Shown here: positions 12,901 to 27,900 of the stretch, piece by piece | Numbering within the stretch: the stretch's first letter is position 1 | How the letters are laid out: each line of letters begins with the position of its first letter | Origin: Phoronis australis | Taxonomy: Eukaryota; Phoronida; Phoronidae | Length of the DNA: 64,000 bases | Assembly: GCA_002633005.1 (NCBI GenBank) | Contig: NMRA01000673.1 | Span: 88,299 to 152,298 of the forward strand | Reading direction: 5' to 3' | Made by a program: the position numbers and the translations under genes | Notes under the pieces: model-generated | The model's input: only the letters and a program-made list of their open reading frames with translations | Database searches by the model: none | Told to the model about the DNA's origin: nothing

Positions 12901-15900
12901 CGATCCTTGATCGTGTTTTCGGAAGATGATGCCTAAAGGTGTCAAATAACGTGATTTTGTTGTTTGACATGTACAGGCACTTGGAGCTGATTACAATTAA
13001 TTATTATGGAATCGTATGTATCAAGTTTGTGAATTCATGTGAAAGCTGTGACATGACGTAACTTGCTTATACATTAACGGCTGGAATGAAACGCGTGCAA
13101 ATTTGATCATCAATTGTGACAACTCATTTGAATTCTTGTCACTTATCAATGGTAAATGATAACTAGCATTTTTGAAAGACGCTATGAACGATGGACACAC
13201 TGATTTCAAGCTGATGGTCATTCATTATTAGCCTCGTGTGAATCCATATCAATCACAACGGGGGATCAAGTATGAAAAACTTGGTCATTTCTGAGTTCTA
13301 TAGGGCACGGAATAGAGTTTTGTGAGAAACGTTGTCATTGTTTGCGAAGTACTGACACTTGGTTCGGCAATTGGAGAACGGTAACGAGCAGTTAAACTCC
13401 TCCTCGTGTAGACTGCATGGGGCTTTTCCAAATATGTTTGCCAGTTCATGGCTCACTTGAAACATTCATGCATATCTAGTGCATTTGTTTGGAAAATATT
13501 AGTGCGGCGCAGCCAAACCTGTCGGAACGGTTCCGTCACTCATGAATGCGTTTTAATTATTAAATTGGCAATACGTTGACGTAGATAACCATTGGCTTAG
13601 TCCTAACTCCAGAGCAAATTGATTGTAATGAGGGGCGTCGATAACATTTTCTGTGAGAGCTTAAAGTGACCTTGGTGGCTAAGAGCTGGCAAGGGCGTCA
13701 GCGACCGAGAGGAAGAATCTGTTGGCGACCGTTGTATTGATAAGGAGGTGTAAGCAGTGAACGCTGGCGATGTCGACTGTAATAGAACTAGCGATAATAC
13801 AAGTAACAAGCCCATTGTTTACGGATGATTAAGTCTTGCTGTGGGTGATAAGTTGTGACAAGTGTCGTAATGCTGGTGACGATGGTGACGGTGGCGAAGA
13901 TACGTGTTGTGTTCACAGCGGCTGTCGCCATTAGCTTAGATCAGTTACTAGTCATGGGCTATGAGGACCTAACAAACAACCAGTAGGGAGAAGGTGACAA
14001 AATGCATCGAGTGGATATAGAACGCACAAGAATCCAATCAAAGTTGTACACTAGATACAAGTATAGTGGCAACACTGCCATCGCAATATCAGGAATCACG
14101 CTCCTACATGTACTTTTGAACAATGCACTTGATGTCATGCGCCACTAAAATTTACGTGACGGTTATCAGATGGCGTGTTTTGATTATTGTCTCCACAACC
14201 ACTTACATATCTCCCCATTCGTAAAGCTCAAACAGTACATGTGATACTCACCCGGATTACGTACACACACTTCTTATTCAGCGGATAGTTGTTTGGGTAT
14301 CCAGGGCTCACAATTTTCACCATCTCGCCTTCTGTGCCGAGGTTGTACACTCCTCCGCACTCTGGGTAATCTGAAAACATTTTTTTTATCATTGTCACCT
14401 TACCTCCGCTGTTGGTAGGAGAAACAAGTGTCAGTTAAGTGACAGTGACGGCAACACGCTAATGGCATTTGTGGGTAAAAGTAGAGTTGGTAAACTGTGC
14501 ACTGTACGGGCTTCGAACCATAGGGCGCTGGGGGGACTATAGCCCCCACTTTTTTCAGTGCTACGTCGCACATGACCTACAGGTGGTGCACCACGGGGGG
14601 GGGGCTAAGAGGGCTTTAGCCCCACATTTTCAGTTCTGGGCCGCCCATGAACCAGTGTAGGCCACGTGGAGGTGGTGATGGTAGTGCTAGTGTCTTAGGT
14701 AGGAGTGGTGGTCGTAATCTTAGCAATGGCGATAGTGTGGGTGACATTGGCACTTTTAGCGGAGATGATATAGTGGCTGGTGACGTAATGGCTGATATTG
14801 CCACGTATACGGTACAATATGAGAATGTTCTGATACGTGCTTTTGTCTTTACTACTTCTCCTACTTCCCCCGTTATTTTTGCCACGCTATGTTAGTATCT
14901 CAACTATTGATGTATTTGCCACACTCGATGATTGTTGTTTTATTTGATTTATCAACGAGAGCAACTTACCGGAAAAATTTGGATCGATAGTGTTACAATC
15001 TCCAGTCAAACCCCGTGGACATTTGCACCCGCAAGCTCCGGATGCGCTTTTAAATGGATAGCCATGGTTAAAACAAACGTCAGTACAGTCACCTGTCAAG
15101 AAGAAATATACCTACATGTACGTGTACGCATACATTGTGGTCCCACTTTCATGTTCTCGTTTAAAGCATTGAATTATCACCGTTTTATATGTACTACAGT
15201 GCAGTTAACAACACATTGAAGCTTGCCTTTCCATTTTCACTTGCACTTTACACGATAAACCGGATCAGGCTAAGAAGTGAACTTTTGTCATGAATGATAT
15301 TCGTTTATTGGTTTACCTTTGCAGTTGTAGACGAGGTTTGCCATTTTAGCGTCGTAGAAAGTTAATCCGTTCCTGCTTCCTGGTAAAAAATCTAGTTCCT
15401 CATTCTTCACTCTGATTGTTGGCAGACCATTGATATTAAATGCCTGGAAATAACATAAAAACTTGGTGCACATAACTGGAGCAGGGGGCAGGGTCTAATT
15501 TTTGTGCTCAAAGTCTTAACTTGAAATCAGTTTAGCGTTTTGCTCTACTTTTCCTAGAACTCAAAGTAAAGAGTCTAGAATCTATGCTCGATTACATTAT
15601 GGTTTACACATGCATATCTAGTCAAGGTTGGAACATATTCTTGATACCACAATCTTCGAAAAAATAAACGTTGTAAGTTTAGACACGAACGTTTAGCCTT
15701 TTTAGCCTTAATGCTGGGATCGTCATGAGCACACTAGGTTGAAAATGTTGTCCATGTAAGTCATTATGTGCAAGAGACCAGAATTATAGACACGCACATG
15801 TACCTTGAGCCTCCCGAACTGAAAATGTCTAAAATAATTCCAAGATTGACCACGACTTTTAAAATACATTTTCCCCTGCCACTGGAGATTACAGACACAT

Positions 15901-18900
15901 GTACGAAGCATGGTACAGTTACCGGGATTTTCCTTAATTAATAAGCACATGGGAGTGTAGTCGGAAAATGAACTTTTTTAGGCGTTTTGGTAACACCAAA
16001 ATAAACGCCCGGGCGTTTATTCAGAAAAGGGGGGCTTGTGAACGGAAAGTCAGATTTTGCTGATTTTGACATCTTTACCTAAAACTGTAATTTTAAATTT
16101 CATGTTAAGAAATGCGTGGTTCGCCAACAACTTGTTTGTTCTTGTAAACGACAAATGTTCCGAAAAACTGATTTTGAAACAAAAAGTTGACGCATTTAAC
16201 AAGAAATTGTCCAAATAAACCCCATCCTCTTTGTTTGAACACTTGACACCAAAAGTTGTAACAATAAATAAACGCCCGAATAAACGCTCATGGACGTTTG
16301 ATCGGGTATTGCTATCTGCGGTAAGTACCGGTACATATTTTCCCTAAACAGTGACGACTGCACACAGTTAAAATCTCGAACAAACATGATAGTATTTTGC
16401 AGTTAAATCATTTTGGACCTTCGTGTTCGCGAATTGCAGTCACCTGCAGCTAACTTAGTGACTTCTATGTCACACAACAGGCAGCTTTTTCAAAACATTT
16501 AGTAAAAGCCCGAAGACTCCTAACGTAACTCACGTATAAGCTGTAGTGCATATCACTCTCAAGATCATATTCTACTTGCACAGAAGTCACACTTTTGTCG
16601 AAATTGTATGTTCTGTTGGGATTAATGTTATTCCACAGAATCTCCACAAACTGGTCACGGTCACTTCTTGATTGCTCGTGCGCAAACCCCATAGCATGAC
16701 CGAGCTCATGAGCAATGATTCCAAGCTGAAATGCAGACACAATAGGATATACATGCAAGAGTATGTGGTGAGGAAGGTAGCGGTTGGCTGACGGGTTTGA
16801 GCTACCACTAAGTTTAACGAAATCCGCTGTTTAGCCTACAGCAGGCAATCCAGGAACATAAAACATGTGTTTGAAGTGGTTGCTGAACAGCCGCTGTTCT
16901 CAAATGCAGAGTATGTCGACTTCATTAAAACAGTGCTGCAGCTGTTTGTCACACAGGCACGTACCGCATTTCATTTTTGAAATAAATGGTGCAGGGCTAA
17001 AAATAACAAGAGCAAACGGTGTGCTTCTAGGGGTGTTTATTTGTATCATAAAAATGGCCAAAAATGGCGCAGAATATGTCGACTCCGTCGGAAAACGAAA
17101 ACATGTCATATTTTTTTTAACAGAAAGCGATTTACAAAATTTCATACAAGAGCAACGCGGAGCGTTGAAATGCGCCTACGAATGCATTGCAAATGGTGTG
17201 CTTTTAGGGTTATTTATTTGTATAATAAAAATGGCCACTAGATGGCGCAAGAACATACAATCCATCCAAAAACAAGAACATATCATATTTCATAAAAATC
17301 TGTCAAAGAACTTCAGAGAAACAAAGCGAAACAGAATAAAATGAAATTGCCACTAGTGGGCACAGTTTCCGTTGGATCCGCTTGAAAGTTGTCGTCATCG
17401 GTTATTATCTTCATATAAATACAATAACTAAATTAAGTTAAAGATCCTGCTGTGGGTTTAGGAGATACAACTATGGGCCCAAAACAAAACTACCACTAGG
17501 AGGCACCACAGTAGTCAGTCACCATCATCAAAGGTCGTCTTCACACTGAGACCATATATGCCAATTTTCAAATGATTTGGTTGATACAGGGGTGGACGCC
17601 GAAAACAAGATTTGAAAACAACCAAAATGGCCAGAAGGTGGTGTAAAATACCTAGATTCCATCCAAAAGCAGGAAGATAGCGTCATCACACCAATAGATG
17701 CCTATATTTCAAATTTTATGAAAATCTGTTGAGGACCTTTGAAGATACAGAGTTAAACGTAAAAACTAAAATTGCCACTAGGGGGCATAGCAGTAGTCCG
17801 ATCTGTCCAAAAGTCGTCGTCATCTGAATTCAACATCATATAAATACACTTGCTAAATTAAGTAAACATCCTGCGACCGGTTTTGGAGATACAGCCACAG
17901 GCGCAAACAAACAAAAATGCCACTAGGAGGCGCCACGGTAGTCGAAATCGTCTTAAAATTATCGTCAACCGTCCTCTTTAAAATAAGCACATACATGCCA
18001 TTTTTCACAATCATCCTTTGAGAGGTTTGGTTGATAGAGGGGTGGACGCAAAAATGAGACTAAAAAGTAGTAAAAATGGCCACTAGGTGGCGCAAACTAC
18101 GTCCAATCCATCCGAAAACAAGAGTCAAGCGTCATCTCACTAATATGTGCCCACATACAAAATTTCATGAAAATCCGTTAAGGATTTTTGAAGATACAAA
18201 GGTAAGCGTAAAAAACTAAAATTGTCACTAAGGGGCCCACCAGTAGTCGGATCCGTTCGAAAATTCGCTCGTGCCGTCCCATTTATGAAAGGAACACATG
18301 TGCAAAATTTCATGAACATACCTCAATTGGTTTTGGAGATAAAGCAGCGGACGCCGGACGCCGGCCGGACGGACGGACGGACGGACGGATGGACTTACGT
18401 ACGGACGGACGGACGGACGCAGATGACTGCAAAATGGGTCCACATATAAATATGTGGACGCATAAAAAAGCCGTCAAGGAAATTCAGGGAAACAGGAGAA
18501 AATAAAATTGCCCCTAGGGTGCACTGCGTTAGTCGGATCCGTCTGAAAGTCGTTGTCGTCAGTTGCCAAGTTGATATAACAACATAAATACACTAGCTGA
18601 ATTTAAAAAAAAGATCTTGCAATCGGTTTAGGAGATACAGCTATGTGCGCAATAACTGCAATATAGGAGGCGCCACAGTAGTCAACCGTCCTGTTCACTC
18701 CAAGAACATATATGTCAATTGCTTTTCACAATCATGGTTGTGGTTTGGTTGATAGATGGACAGACGCAATTTGTCATCCGTCGTCTGCTTCATAGGAACT
18801 CATCTGCCATATCTTATCAGTATACTGTGAGGTCTTTAGCATATACATGTACAGCTCCGGAGTCTGGACGCCCACACACACACACACGGCAATATGAAAT

Positions 18901-21900
18901 CACATATAAATATGTATCCACATAAAGAATTTCATTGGAAATTAAATGCGATCCCATTCTATTTGTTTAACCACTAAAACTAAGAAAAGCTTTGGCGTTA
19001 CACAAAGCTCTGTTTTTATTTAAACGAAATGCAGTGTATATTCGTTGCCTCTAAATTTCCAAAGAAAACAGTTAATCAAAAACACACGAGCCCGTGGCTT
19101 TTAGACAGATAACGCATGACCAGCGGTAACGCAGTGCGTGCACATGATAGACAAGTTATATAATATAGAAGAGTAAACGGATTAACTTTTACAATTCGTT
19201 CTATGACTACTCAACAATTAACGACATAATTTTTGAAAATAGTATGCCGCAGGTCCTTGAAGCTTAATACACGGCAAAACTTGTTATAAGTGTGATGCAG
19301 TCAACTTACAGATATGCAGCCGTTTTCAGCCAACGTGACAGATTGACCGCCGCTTGGTGAGAGTTTACCAATATATGACGAGCAGCTGCAAGAACATTTT
19401 AACAACTTTTCATTAATTCACTGATGTCTTTTGTGAGATGGCATTTACATGAAATTTCCAAACGGGTTTAGAAAATTAGACTCTCTTTTTTGCCATGATG
19501 CACTTATAATTCGACAACTAGGCGCTGTTCTACCTAATAATCCAGTTGATCTAGGTATTCCGCGCATTCATTCACAAGTTTTTCTGTAACCAAACAGGGT
19601 CATCACGGCAAAATTCTGCAGACGTCATTGTTTAGATTGGCTTTGCCTGAACAAGTTAACGCATTGCCGATAATACGTACATTTACGGCTGAATCATGAG
19701 TAGCGGCATAATTCTGCGTAATTTTCAGCTAAATGGGACTCTCCACGAGACAAAAAGGCATTACGTCGCATCTCAAGCTAATGCTATAAATTAGAGATAC
19801 ACACTACGACGGTTACCCAATCACATCAATAGTTCAATTCGCAAAATTCAACAAAAGTTTTTTTTTTTAATTTTGATTATTACTCCACAGCACCTGTGAA
19901 CTATGGTGATCAACCAGGTTTTATTTTCTGCAGCAGATAGTAATTGGTAATTTTCCAGTTGACCATATATAACTTCCTCAATGCGATGATGTCACATTTT
20001 CTATCCTTACGGTTGCACTGAACAGTTAGACTGCGGCTCGGACCAATTCGCTGTGCCAAAATATTAAGCTGCAGGGATAGGCCGTTCTTGACGGCAGTTT
20101 TTAGGTACACGTAGGCATTGCACGTAGACTCGGTGAATATGGTTTGTTTGTAGTTTTGAACATCTGGGGAATGAAAAAAGACCACTTGCTCAGATGTAGC
20201 TGCACTCTTCTTTTTGAAGATGGCGACTCCCTTTGTCAATTGTGCATTGCTGGGTAGCGACTGAGAAATTGGGTGCGACTACAGGTAGCCTTCAGACAAT
20301 CCAGAATTGCAAAAAAAAAACTATTTTGTTGACATTACTTTTGGACTACATTTTTGGAATTGGTAGAGTATTTGTTTTGAGAATCTAAAGGTGATTTTTT
20401 TCCTGCACCGACAGGGAAGTAATGGTTTGTGGTTGATCTTGCGTTTTTGGCCATCTTTTCATAACCTACCTTGCCTTTCTGTAGGAGTGAAAGGGCTAAA
20501 GATACAGGACATAATAAAGCTTCTGTGCTCATCAGTAGGGCTTTTTGGTGTGAAAGCACAGAAAACGTCCAATTACTTACATAGGGGTGTTCGACAGATT
20601 GAAGGTGACCAACTTAGTGCTGTGTTTTGCGGTACTGCACAATTTGTTGGTGCACAGAGTCTGGTTGGCGGTAGTGTGCCCTAACTTGATGTTCAGTCCC
20701 AGCTGCGAGTCTAAGTCGAGCTTCAATACCATGGGACTATGAATGATCCAAACATTGGCCAATTGAATAGCAAGCCCCTTAAAACACAGCACCTTTTTTA
20801 CTGGTTCGTAGACTTACATTGCACACAATTGATATCTGTATTTAGAAAGAAGGGCATTGAATTTAGTTACCACGTTCTACAGGTACATAGGTATGTTTTT
20901 TTCTAGAAGGCATCTGTGAACAAGGCAGCTTGGTCCGAGTCCAATGCATGCTCCTATACTCAGATAAGATTGCTTGCCAGCACATGATGTGTGCATGTAC
21001 TACAACGCAATGGTGCTGACCACAAGGCAGAAATACAAATGTAAAGTTGAGATTGGAGGCTTAACGAAATTTGTACATGTAAATATCGTTGTTTAAACAA
21101 ATATAAGACCTTACCCTCTTCCATTGCCGATTTTCAAATAATGAGATTCCGTTGTTCTCCGAGGAAATCGTAGACAAGTCTCATTCTCCCAATGCTCGAT
21201 TGCCTCTTCGATTTTTGCATTCGTGGTGCTCTGCTGAAAAGGTCTCGTCGTGTCATAGTCCCAGGGTACCACGCCGTTCGGCCAATACGAAACCCATGAT
21301 GCCTGAGATGCTTTTCGCTTGGATATTTGGTCAAACTACAAGAAACATAATTACATGTCACACGTAACTTTCGTGCCGGTTTATTTTAAACCAATCTTGG
21401 AAAATGTGTTTTCAGGCAATAAGCTACACCAATACGCACAGTTTTGGAAATTGTTCAGTTTCGTTTGTTTATTTTATAAACAACAGCAATCGATAGACAT
21501 AATTTATCGGTACACGTACTCCATCGATACACGAACTGTTATTCAAAAATACAGGCGGACTCTTCACCAAGGAGCTGTTCACTAAGAATTGCAAAAATGA
21601 TAGACCTATAGAGACTAATGTGCCGTTATATGAGACGGCAATGCAAAAAACGTTATAATATATTTAACTTAAAAGTTTCTCAGAAAAACATGTTCCCCAC
21701 CGGAGAATTAATTTCATAAGTTACAACATAAAGAAATTGCTACCTCATCTCCAGGCTTTTCACTTTCCAGTCCAAGTATGACCTTCTGAACATGCGTTAA
21801 TATTACGTCTTCACCTTTCTCATCAGGGTTCACGCTATGGGAGACGGGCTTCTGAAAATAAAACCGATTTAAAAGCAACTCCAGCTCAAAATCGTAATTT

Positions 21901-24900
21901 TGAATATTCGAACTACCATTGGCTGAGACTCTCTCATAACATTCAACGTTTTAGTTGTTCTTATCTAAGCACGGTAACCAAGCTCTTCCATTTTTTTAAT
22001 AGAGAGCCACGCGTTTGGGTCCGGAAGTACCCTAAAAGTACATTGTATGACCAAACACTACTTCCGTTTGAACATACAGAGAGTAATTCACGTCAATTGG
22101 GTGTCTAAGTAATTAAAAAATAACAGAAGTGGTCTTTTACCCTCGTTAGCGTGGAATACGGTAAGTTACCGAAGTGCTCGGTAAGCATTAATCAGCATTT
22201 CGATTGCCACACCTTAAGTCAACTGAAATGTCGTAAGAGGGTTCCAACCGAGTTGTTTTGTTCTATCAGAAGACAATGGTCACTTTTAGACGGCATCTTT
22301 GAAATTGTGTTCGGAATCTTTAATCTTCTTTTCCTGTCCCATCACACTATCAGCATTCACTTATTTTTACCAGTTTCTAGTTTCAGATATTCACAACTAA
22401 AAGAAAATTTTATAGGTAAAACACCATGCATGTACCCGCATATATATGTATTCGCATTTTACAGTCTATTCACAAAAATGGAATATTTAATTCAGGTATT
22501 TTGTAAACAACTGAATGCACATTGGTAGCTAGTTTCTTGTGACATTTTTTCGCCACGTTGTCAAAAAGTGGTTATATTCTAATCTAACTTCTTGGCTTTC
22601 ATCATCAAAGATTAAGGAATTGTGTCACAATTTTCGGAACAACATATTGCGCGGTATTGTTCAAGCACAGTGATTTCACTTAGTGGCATATTCCAATAGG
22701 ACTGCCCACGGGAACAGAATTTTCCAAATGTCATTTACCTTTTCACTCCCAGTCTTTTCCACAAGAATTTGCCTCTCATGCTCGCCCTCTGACGCCACCT
22801 GTAAGTGTAAGTTCAAAATTGCTAAAATTGATATGCCACAGTTAGGTACAGTATGAGTACTGATATCCGCTTTTTAACTAAGGCGGGACAGCCTAGTAAG
22901 TACGCAATGTTTACCCAGAGGCGCTCTCGTTGTTTTGGTCACGTAAGGCGCATGGACTAAGAGAAAATGCCAAAGGACATATCTTATTGAAAGCTTGCCA
23001 ATGGAAACAAACCTACAGGAACGCCCATCTTCGTTATATGTATATATATCCAAGCGGAATCGTTGTACAGTGTAGGTGGAGATGCATTAAACTAAGGAGA
23101 GGAGAGAAAAAAGCAGGCACCACTTAAAGAACACATGCGTTAGAGGGCAGCATCTGCTTCCACTGATCAGGACCAAGTATACACCTGTGACATGCGCACT
23201 TTCAAAGACAGGTGTTTACGAAGTTTGCCTGTTCTGCAACAATTTTGGTAAATCAGCATTTTGGTTGAAGTATTTAAGGTTGAGTAGGACCTTATCGTCA
23301 AGTCTGTATTTGGCCAAATCTCTTCAAAACTGTGCACTTCAGCTTCCAAAAAGTACCTACTTAATTCATATACATATACGTGTTCCCATACCCATATCTA
23401 TACAAATGTTTTTCTCATACGCGTTGAATCAGTCGAGTGCAATACGGCAAATTAATAATGTTTTCCGTATTTACCTCCCGTACTACTTCAACAGTGACCT
23501 CTGACATGGATAGTTCAAAAGTTAGGTCAATGTCGACCCACTTCGTTAGCCGGTTCGACCATCAAACTTCCCGAAAATGGTTTAAAGTAATACAATTGTT
23601 GCAGTGTAAATAACCGTAAACATGCAATCAAGTCTAAATCGTAACATCTGGAACAGGACTGGTAATTATATGACAGTTCTGTCTCAGTTTTCAACTGCCA
23701 AGTATTAAATCGTCTGCAACTAAGGCGCCGATTCCTCGGTAACTACAATATCACATATTGTTGTTGTTTAACTATTTTCATGAGTTGTTACAGGTTCAGT
23801 GCACAGTCACCGTTGTTTTCATCTGTGTTATCTCTTATCAAATAATAAATCGTTACATTTAAAACTGTTTCTTTTACTACATAAAATTTACAACGTGATG
23901 CGTAAGTACATGTACATGAAGGATGTGGCCCCCCACGTGAAAGTCTTAGTGTTGTATTAAAAAAATCTGCCGAAAAATGAAGGAAACTTAGGAATTCGAA
24001 GCGAATAGGATAAATATCACGATCGGTGTGGATGAAGAAATATCCTACTCGACATTATAATGTCTCGTGGGACATTACTTCTGTAATCATCTACTCCACT
24101 CTCGTTGCGTTTTGTGAATATATTTTTACGGTACACCTGTCGAATGGTCAAATCTTGGAGTCCCCTAAAGGCTCCACAGAATATATTTTGAACGCTTCAC
24201 CCAAGCACCAGAAGCCAGTTGTTTTATTAGTTTCGTCCTGACAGGTATCAGTGCTAAAAAAGCAATGCACTTTACCTCCGTTCTTTTTGCGTGATCAATT
24301 TTTTCCAATTCTTCTCCCAAGCGCTCTGTTTCCTTTTCGCTTATTTCTTCTTCATCCATGGAAGACCATTCTCGAAATTCTTCCAAAAGTTTATTTTCCG
24401 CTAATTTCTCGGAAACATCTTCACCTTCACTTCCCTGAAAAGTATTATGAATAATTGCCGTCTCAAGCACTGGCGGGACACCCAATGCATAATGCAAATA
24501 TTATTGCTGGTGAGATTACGATTAACTATTGCGCCTATGAAACCAATAGGAGGAAATTGAAACTACGCAGGATGGCAAAGAGTAAGCACAACACAAAGTA
24601 TTTAATATTGTGCCCGCATTTCACAGCAAACGCTATATTTCTAAGTATTCTTGTAAATTAATTCCATGTGTATCTAAGTATGTAAGGTACAAGGAGGCAA
24701 AATTTGATCACAAAAAGAAGCTGCAATGGTCAGAATTATCAGAAAGTTGTTGGTGTCTCAAATTCAACTAACATCAAATCAAAACAATAAGAAATAACGT
24801 TGCAAGAAAGATAATGAACGTGATGCAAAGGGACACAACACTAGGCATACAAACTGACAGGTCTAGTCTTACGCCTTTTCGTCAGCAGAAAACTTGAGGT

Positions 24901-27900
24901 ATGACAGATACAAAGCAAGACAGAAACTAATATAACAGACCCGTGTGGATTCGGCTCAACACTGGTAGTTGTCATGACAAGCCTAAAACATAAAACGGTC
25001 GCTAGAGGACACATCTAAAGTCTGAAACTCGTCGTCATTCTTATCATCTACATAGGAACATATCTGTCACACTATGCAAAGGTCCTCCAAAGAGTTAAAA
25101 GAGATACATACGTGGACGCCAACAAAATGCCATTAGGGTTAGCCACAGAAGTCGATTTTGTCTGAAAATAAGTATCAGCTGCGGTCTTTTCATCAGTAAA
25201 ACATATTCCAATTTCCACAATTTTCTTCTGAGCGCTTGGGCGGATGGGAAGGTGGACATTCAAAACACTCATTTTTGTAACTTGTCACCAAGTGACTCGG
25301 AATATGGCAAATACGTAAGAAAATAAAAAAGCGTCATCGTCTATTTACAGAAGCCTATGTGCTAAATTTCATGAAAATTTATCAAAGAACTCGGAAGATA
25401 CAGATGCAAACGTAGAAAACTTCTGCTAAGAGAAACACCTGTAGTCTCATTGGTCTGAAAATCGCCGTCATCCTTACCATCTTCATAGGAACATATTTGT
25501 CACACTATACAAAGATCTTTCAAAGAGTTAAGGGTATACATGTACATCAGTGGACGCAAAATGCCACAATAGTCGTACCTGTCTGACAATATGTGTTAGC
25601 TGCGGACTTTCATCAGGAAAACATCTTCCAATACTCATATTTATTCTCTGAACTCTTCGGACGTCAAAAAACTACTCAATTTTTAACTTGCCACCAGGTG
25701 GTGCGGAATACGTCAAATGCGTTCGAAAACAGAAGACGCCATCGTCTCTTTAGAAAAAACCTACACGCTACATATCATGAAAACCTATCAAGGAACTCGG
25801 CAGATACAGAAACAAACGTAAAAAATAAAACTGTCACTTGGTTGCATACCTGTGGTGGGATGGGTATAAAATTCGTAGTCATCCATTATCATCTACATAC
25901 ATAGGAAAATATCTGACAAATTTCACAAATATCCTCCAAACAATTGTAGCTGCGTATCCAAAACCAAAAAACATGTCACTAGAAATCCAGTGCCAGTCGT
26001 GTACTTTTCATCACGTGAACATCTGCCAATTTTCATAATGATCCTTTGAGCAGTTTATCGGAAAGAAAGTTGAACGTTAAAATGTACAGCCAGCAGGTGG
26101 TGCAGAATACACCAGATACTCGGAAAACAGTAAGGCGTCATCGCATCTATGATAGAAACCATTTTGCTAAGTTTCGAGCAATTTCATCAACTGTAGGAAC
26201 TTCAAAAATACAGTGGCAAACATAAAAAGTAGATTTGAGTATAAGTGGCAGAGCGATAGTAGAATAGATCCGAACCTCGTTTTAGTCTGTCTTCAGTTTA
26301 ATAGGAACACATCTGTCATATCACATGATCCTTCAAGGGGTTTATTAGATGAGGACACGGGACGCAAGGACGCCCGCCGGACGCTCAGGCATAGATGAAA
26401 GCAATATGCATACATGTACTTGCACTCATATAAATATTTGGGTGCATAAAAATGGCATTATAGGGTATAGCAGTTAGCTAGATATTCCAAAATGTCGTTG
26501 TCAATCGTTGTCACGTTCACGAAAATACACTTGTCAACTTTCACGAAGATTCTGCTGAGTTTTAGGCTTGGTTTCATAAAAATAAGTCATAATAATCCAA
26601 ATATACGGAATAAATCGGAAAATATAAAGCTGCCACTTGGGGTAAAATTGGTACTTGTATCCGTCCAAAGAACTATCATCATCATAGCCTTTTTAATAAT
26701 ACACTTGCCAAGTTTAACAAAGATCCTGCAGAGGGCTTAGAGATAAATCCCTAGACGCACGAAAACAAAAGTGTGCTTACGAAGCACCACAGTAGGCTCA
26801 GCCGTCCAAAAGTCGACGCTAGTCGTCCTCTTAACAGTAGGAACATACAGTATAAGCCAATTATATCTTCCTTAGATTGGTTTAGCTGATCCTTGGTATA
26901 AACAGACTCGAAAACAATAACAATTATTACAAAGTGTAGCGCAAGAATTCAAATCCATCTCAAAACGGCATGTTTGTGTCATCTGACTAATAAACAAATA
27001 TCTGTCTAATTTTGTGAAAATCCGTTAAGGAACTCCAAAGATACAGAGGTAAACATTAAAAAGCATTATATTGTAACTAGGGGCCACATCGGAAGCCCGA
27101 TCTATCCCAAATTTCGGCCATGCCTATCCATTGATAAAGAGAGAAAAATATACAAAATTACATGTACATGTACATACTTCCAAGAGATTTGGAGATATAG
27201 GATCGGACGCCGTACGAATGGACGGACGGACAGCAGGGATGTACCTGTCTAACACTTTATTTTACCTCGTTTTTCCTAACGTTATCGAACTCTTGCAATT
27301 CTTCTAATATATCCTTAATTTCCTTTTCCTGCTTTTCTTCCCCATCAAAAGAGGACCAGTTTCGAATGTCTGGCTCAAGCTGGTCTTCTTCTGAATTCCT
27401 GGTAACGTCATCGAGCTGAACGTTCTGCAAATAAATTGGTGTAGTTTCCAGTTTTACTGAACAGCGGAGTACGTTTTATAGAGATAGTCATTACACAATT
27501 GCTTGAACTATAACAAGATGATCGATTTTCTGATCGGTCTACCATATTAGTCAAACTCTGCAAGTAGGTTTATTTCAAAAATTCAGGTTAATGTGATTCA
27601 CAGCAGGTTTTCACCCGGTTTTGACAAAACACGGCTGAGCCCGCTGAACAGGAGTGTAATGCTCCAAATGATTAGTGACCACATTTCTTCTTACCGTTAG
27701 AACGCACTTTGGGAATCAGTCACGAGAACACATTCTAACGCCTGTTATTGGTTTTCCTTGCCTCAAATATGTTAGTATAGATGGAATACGCCACAATTTT
27801 GTATGAATAAGGAAACATCTCTAACAAAACGTATCAATAATACGTAAACGCTTTCCACTTGTGACCGCAGTCAAAGGTAGGCCTACATGTATGTCGAGAG

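Noticed and set aside
17153-18463. Regularly spaced repeated words resembling a CRISPR array
   Set aside because: Eukaryotic context, diverged modules of about 145 bp instead of identical short repeats with unique spacers, and no cas genes.
18420-18465. Helitron 3' end (hairpin near terminus)
   Set aside because: A hairpin is present, but there is no CTRR terminus and no Rep/helicase sequence in the window.
19910-20792. Minus-strand open stretches as extra astacin exons
   Set aside because: Exons 6 and 7 join directly in phase within the astacin fold, so nothing can be inserted there. No family was recognised.
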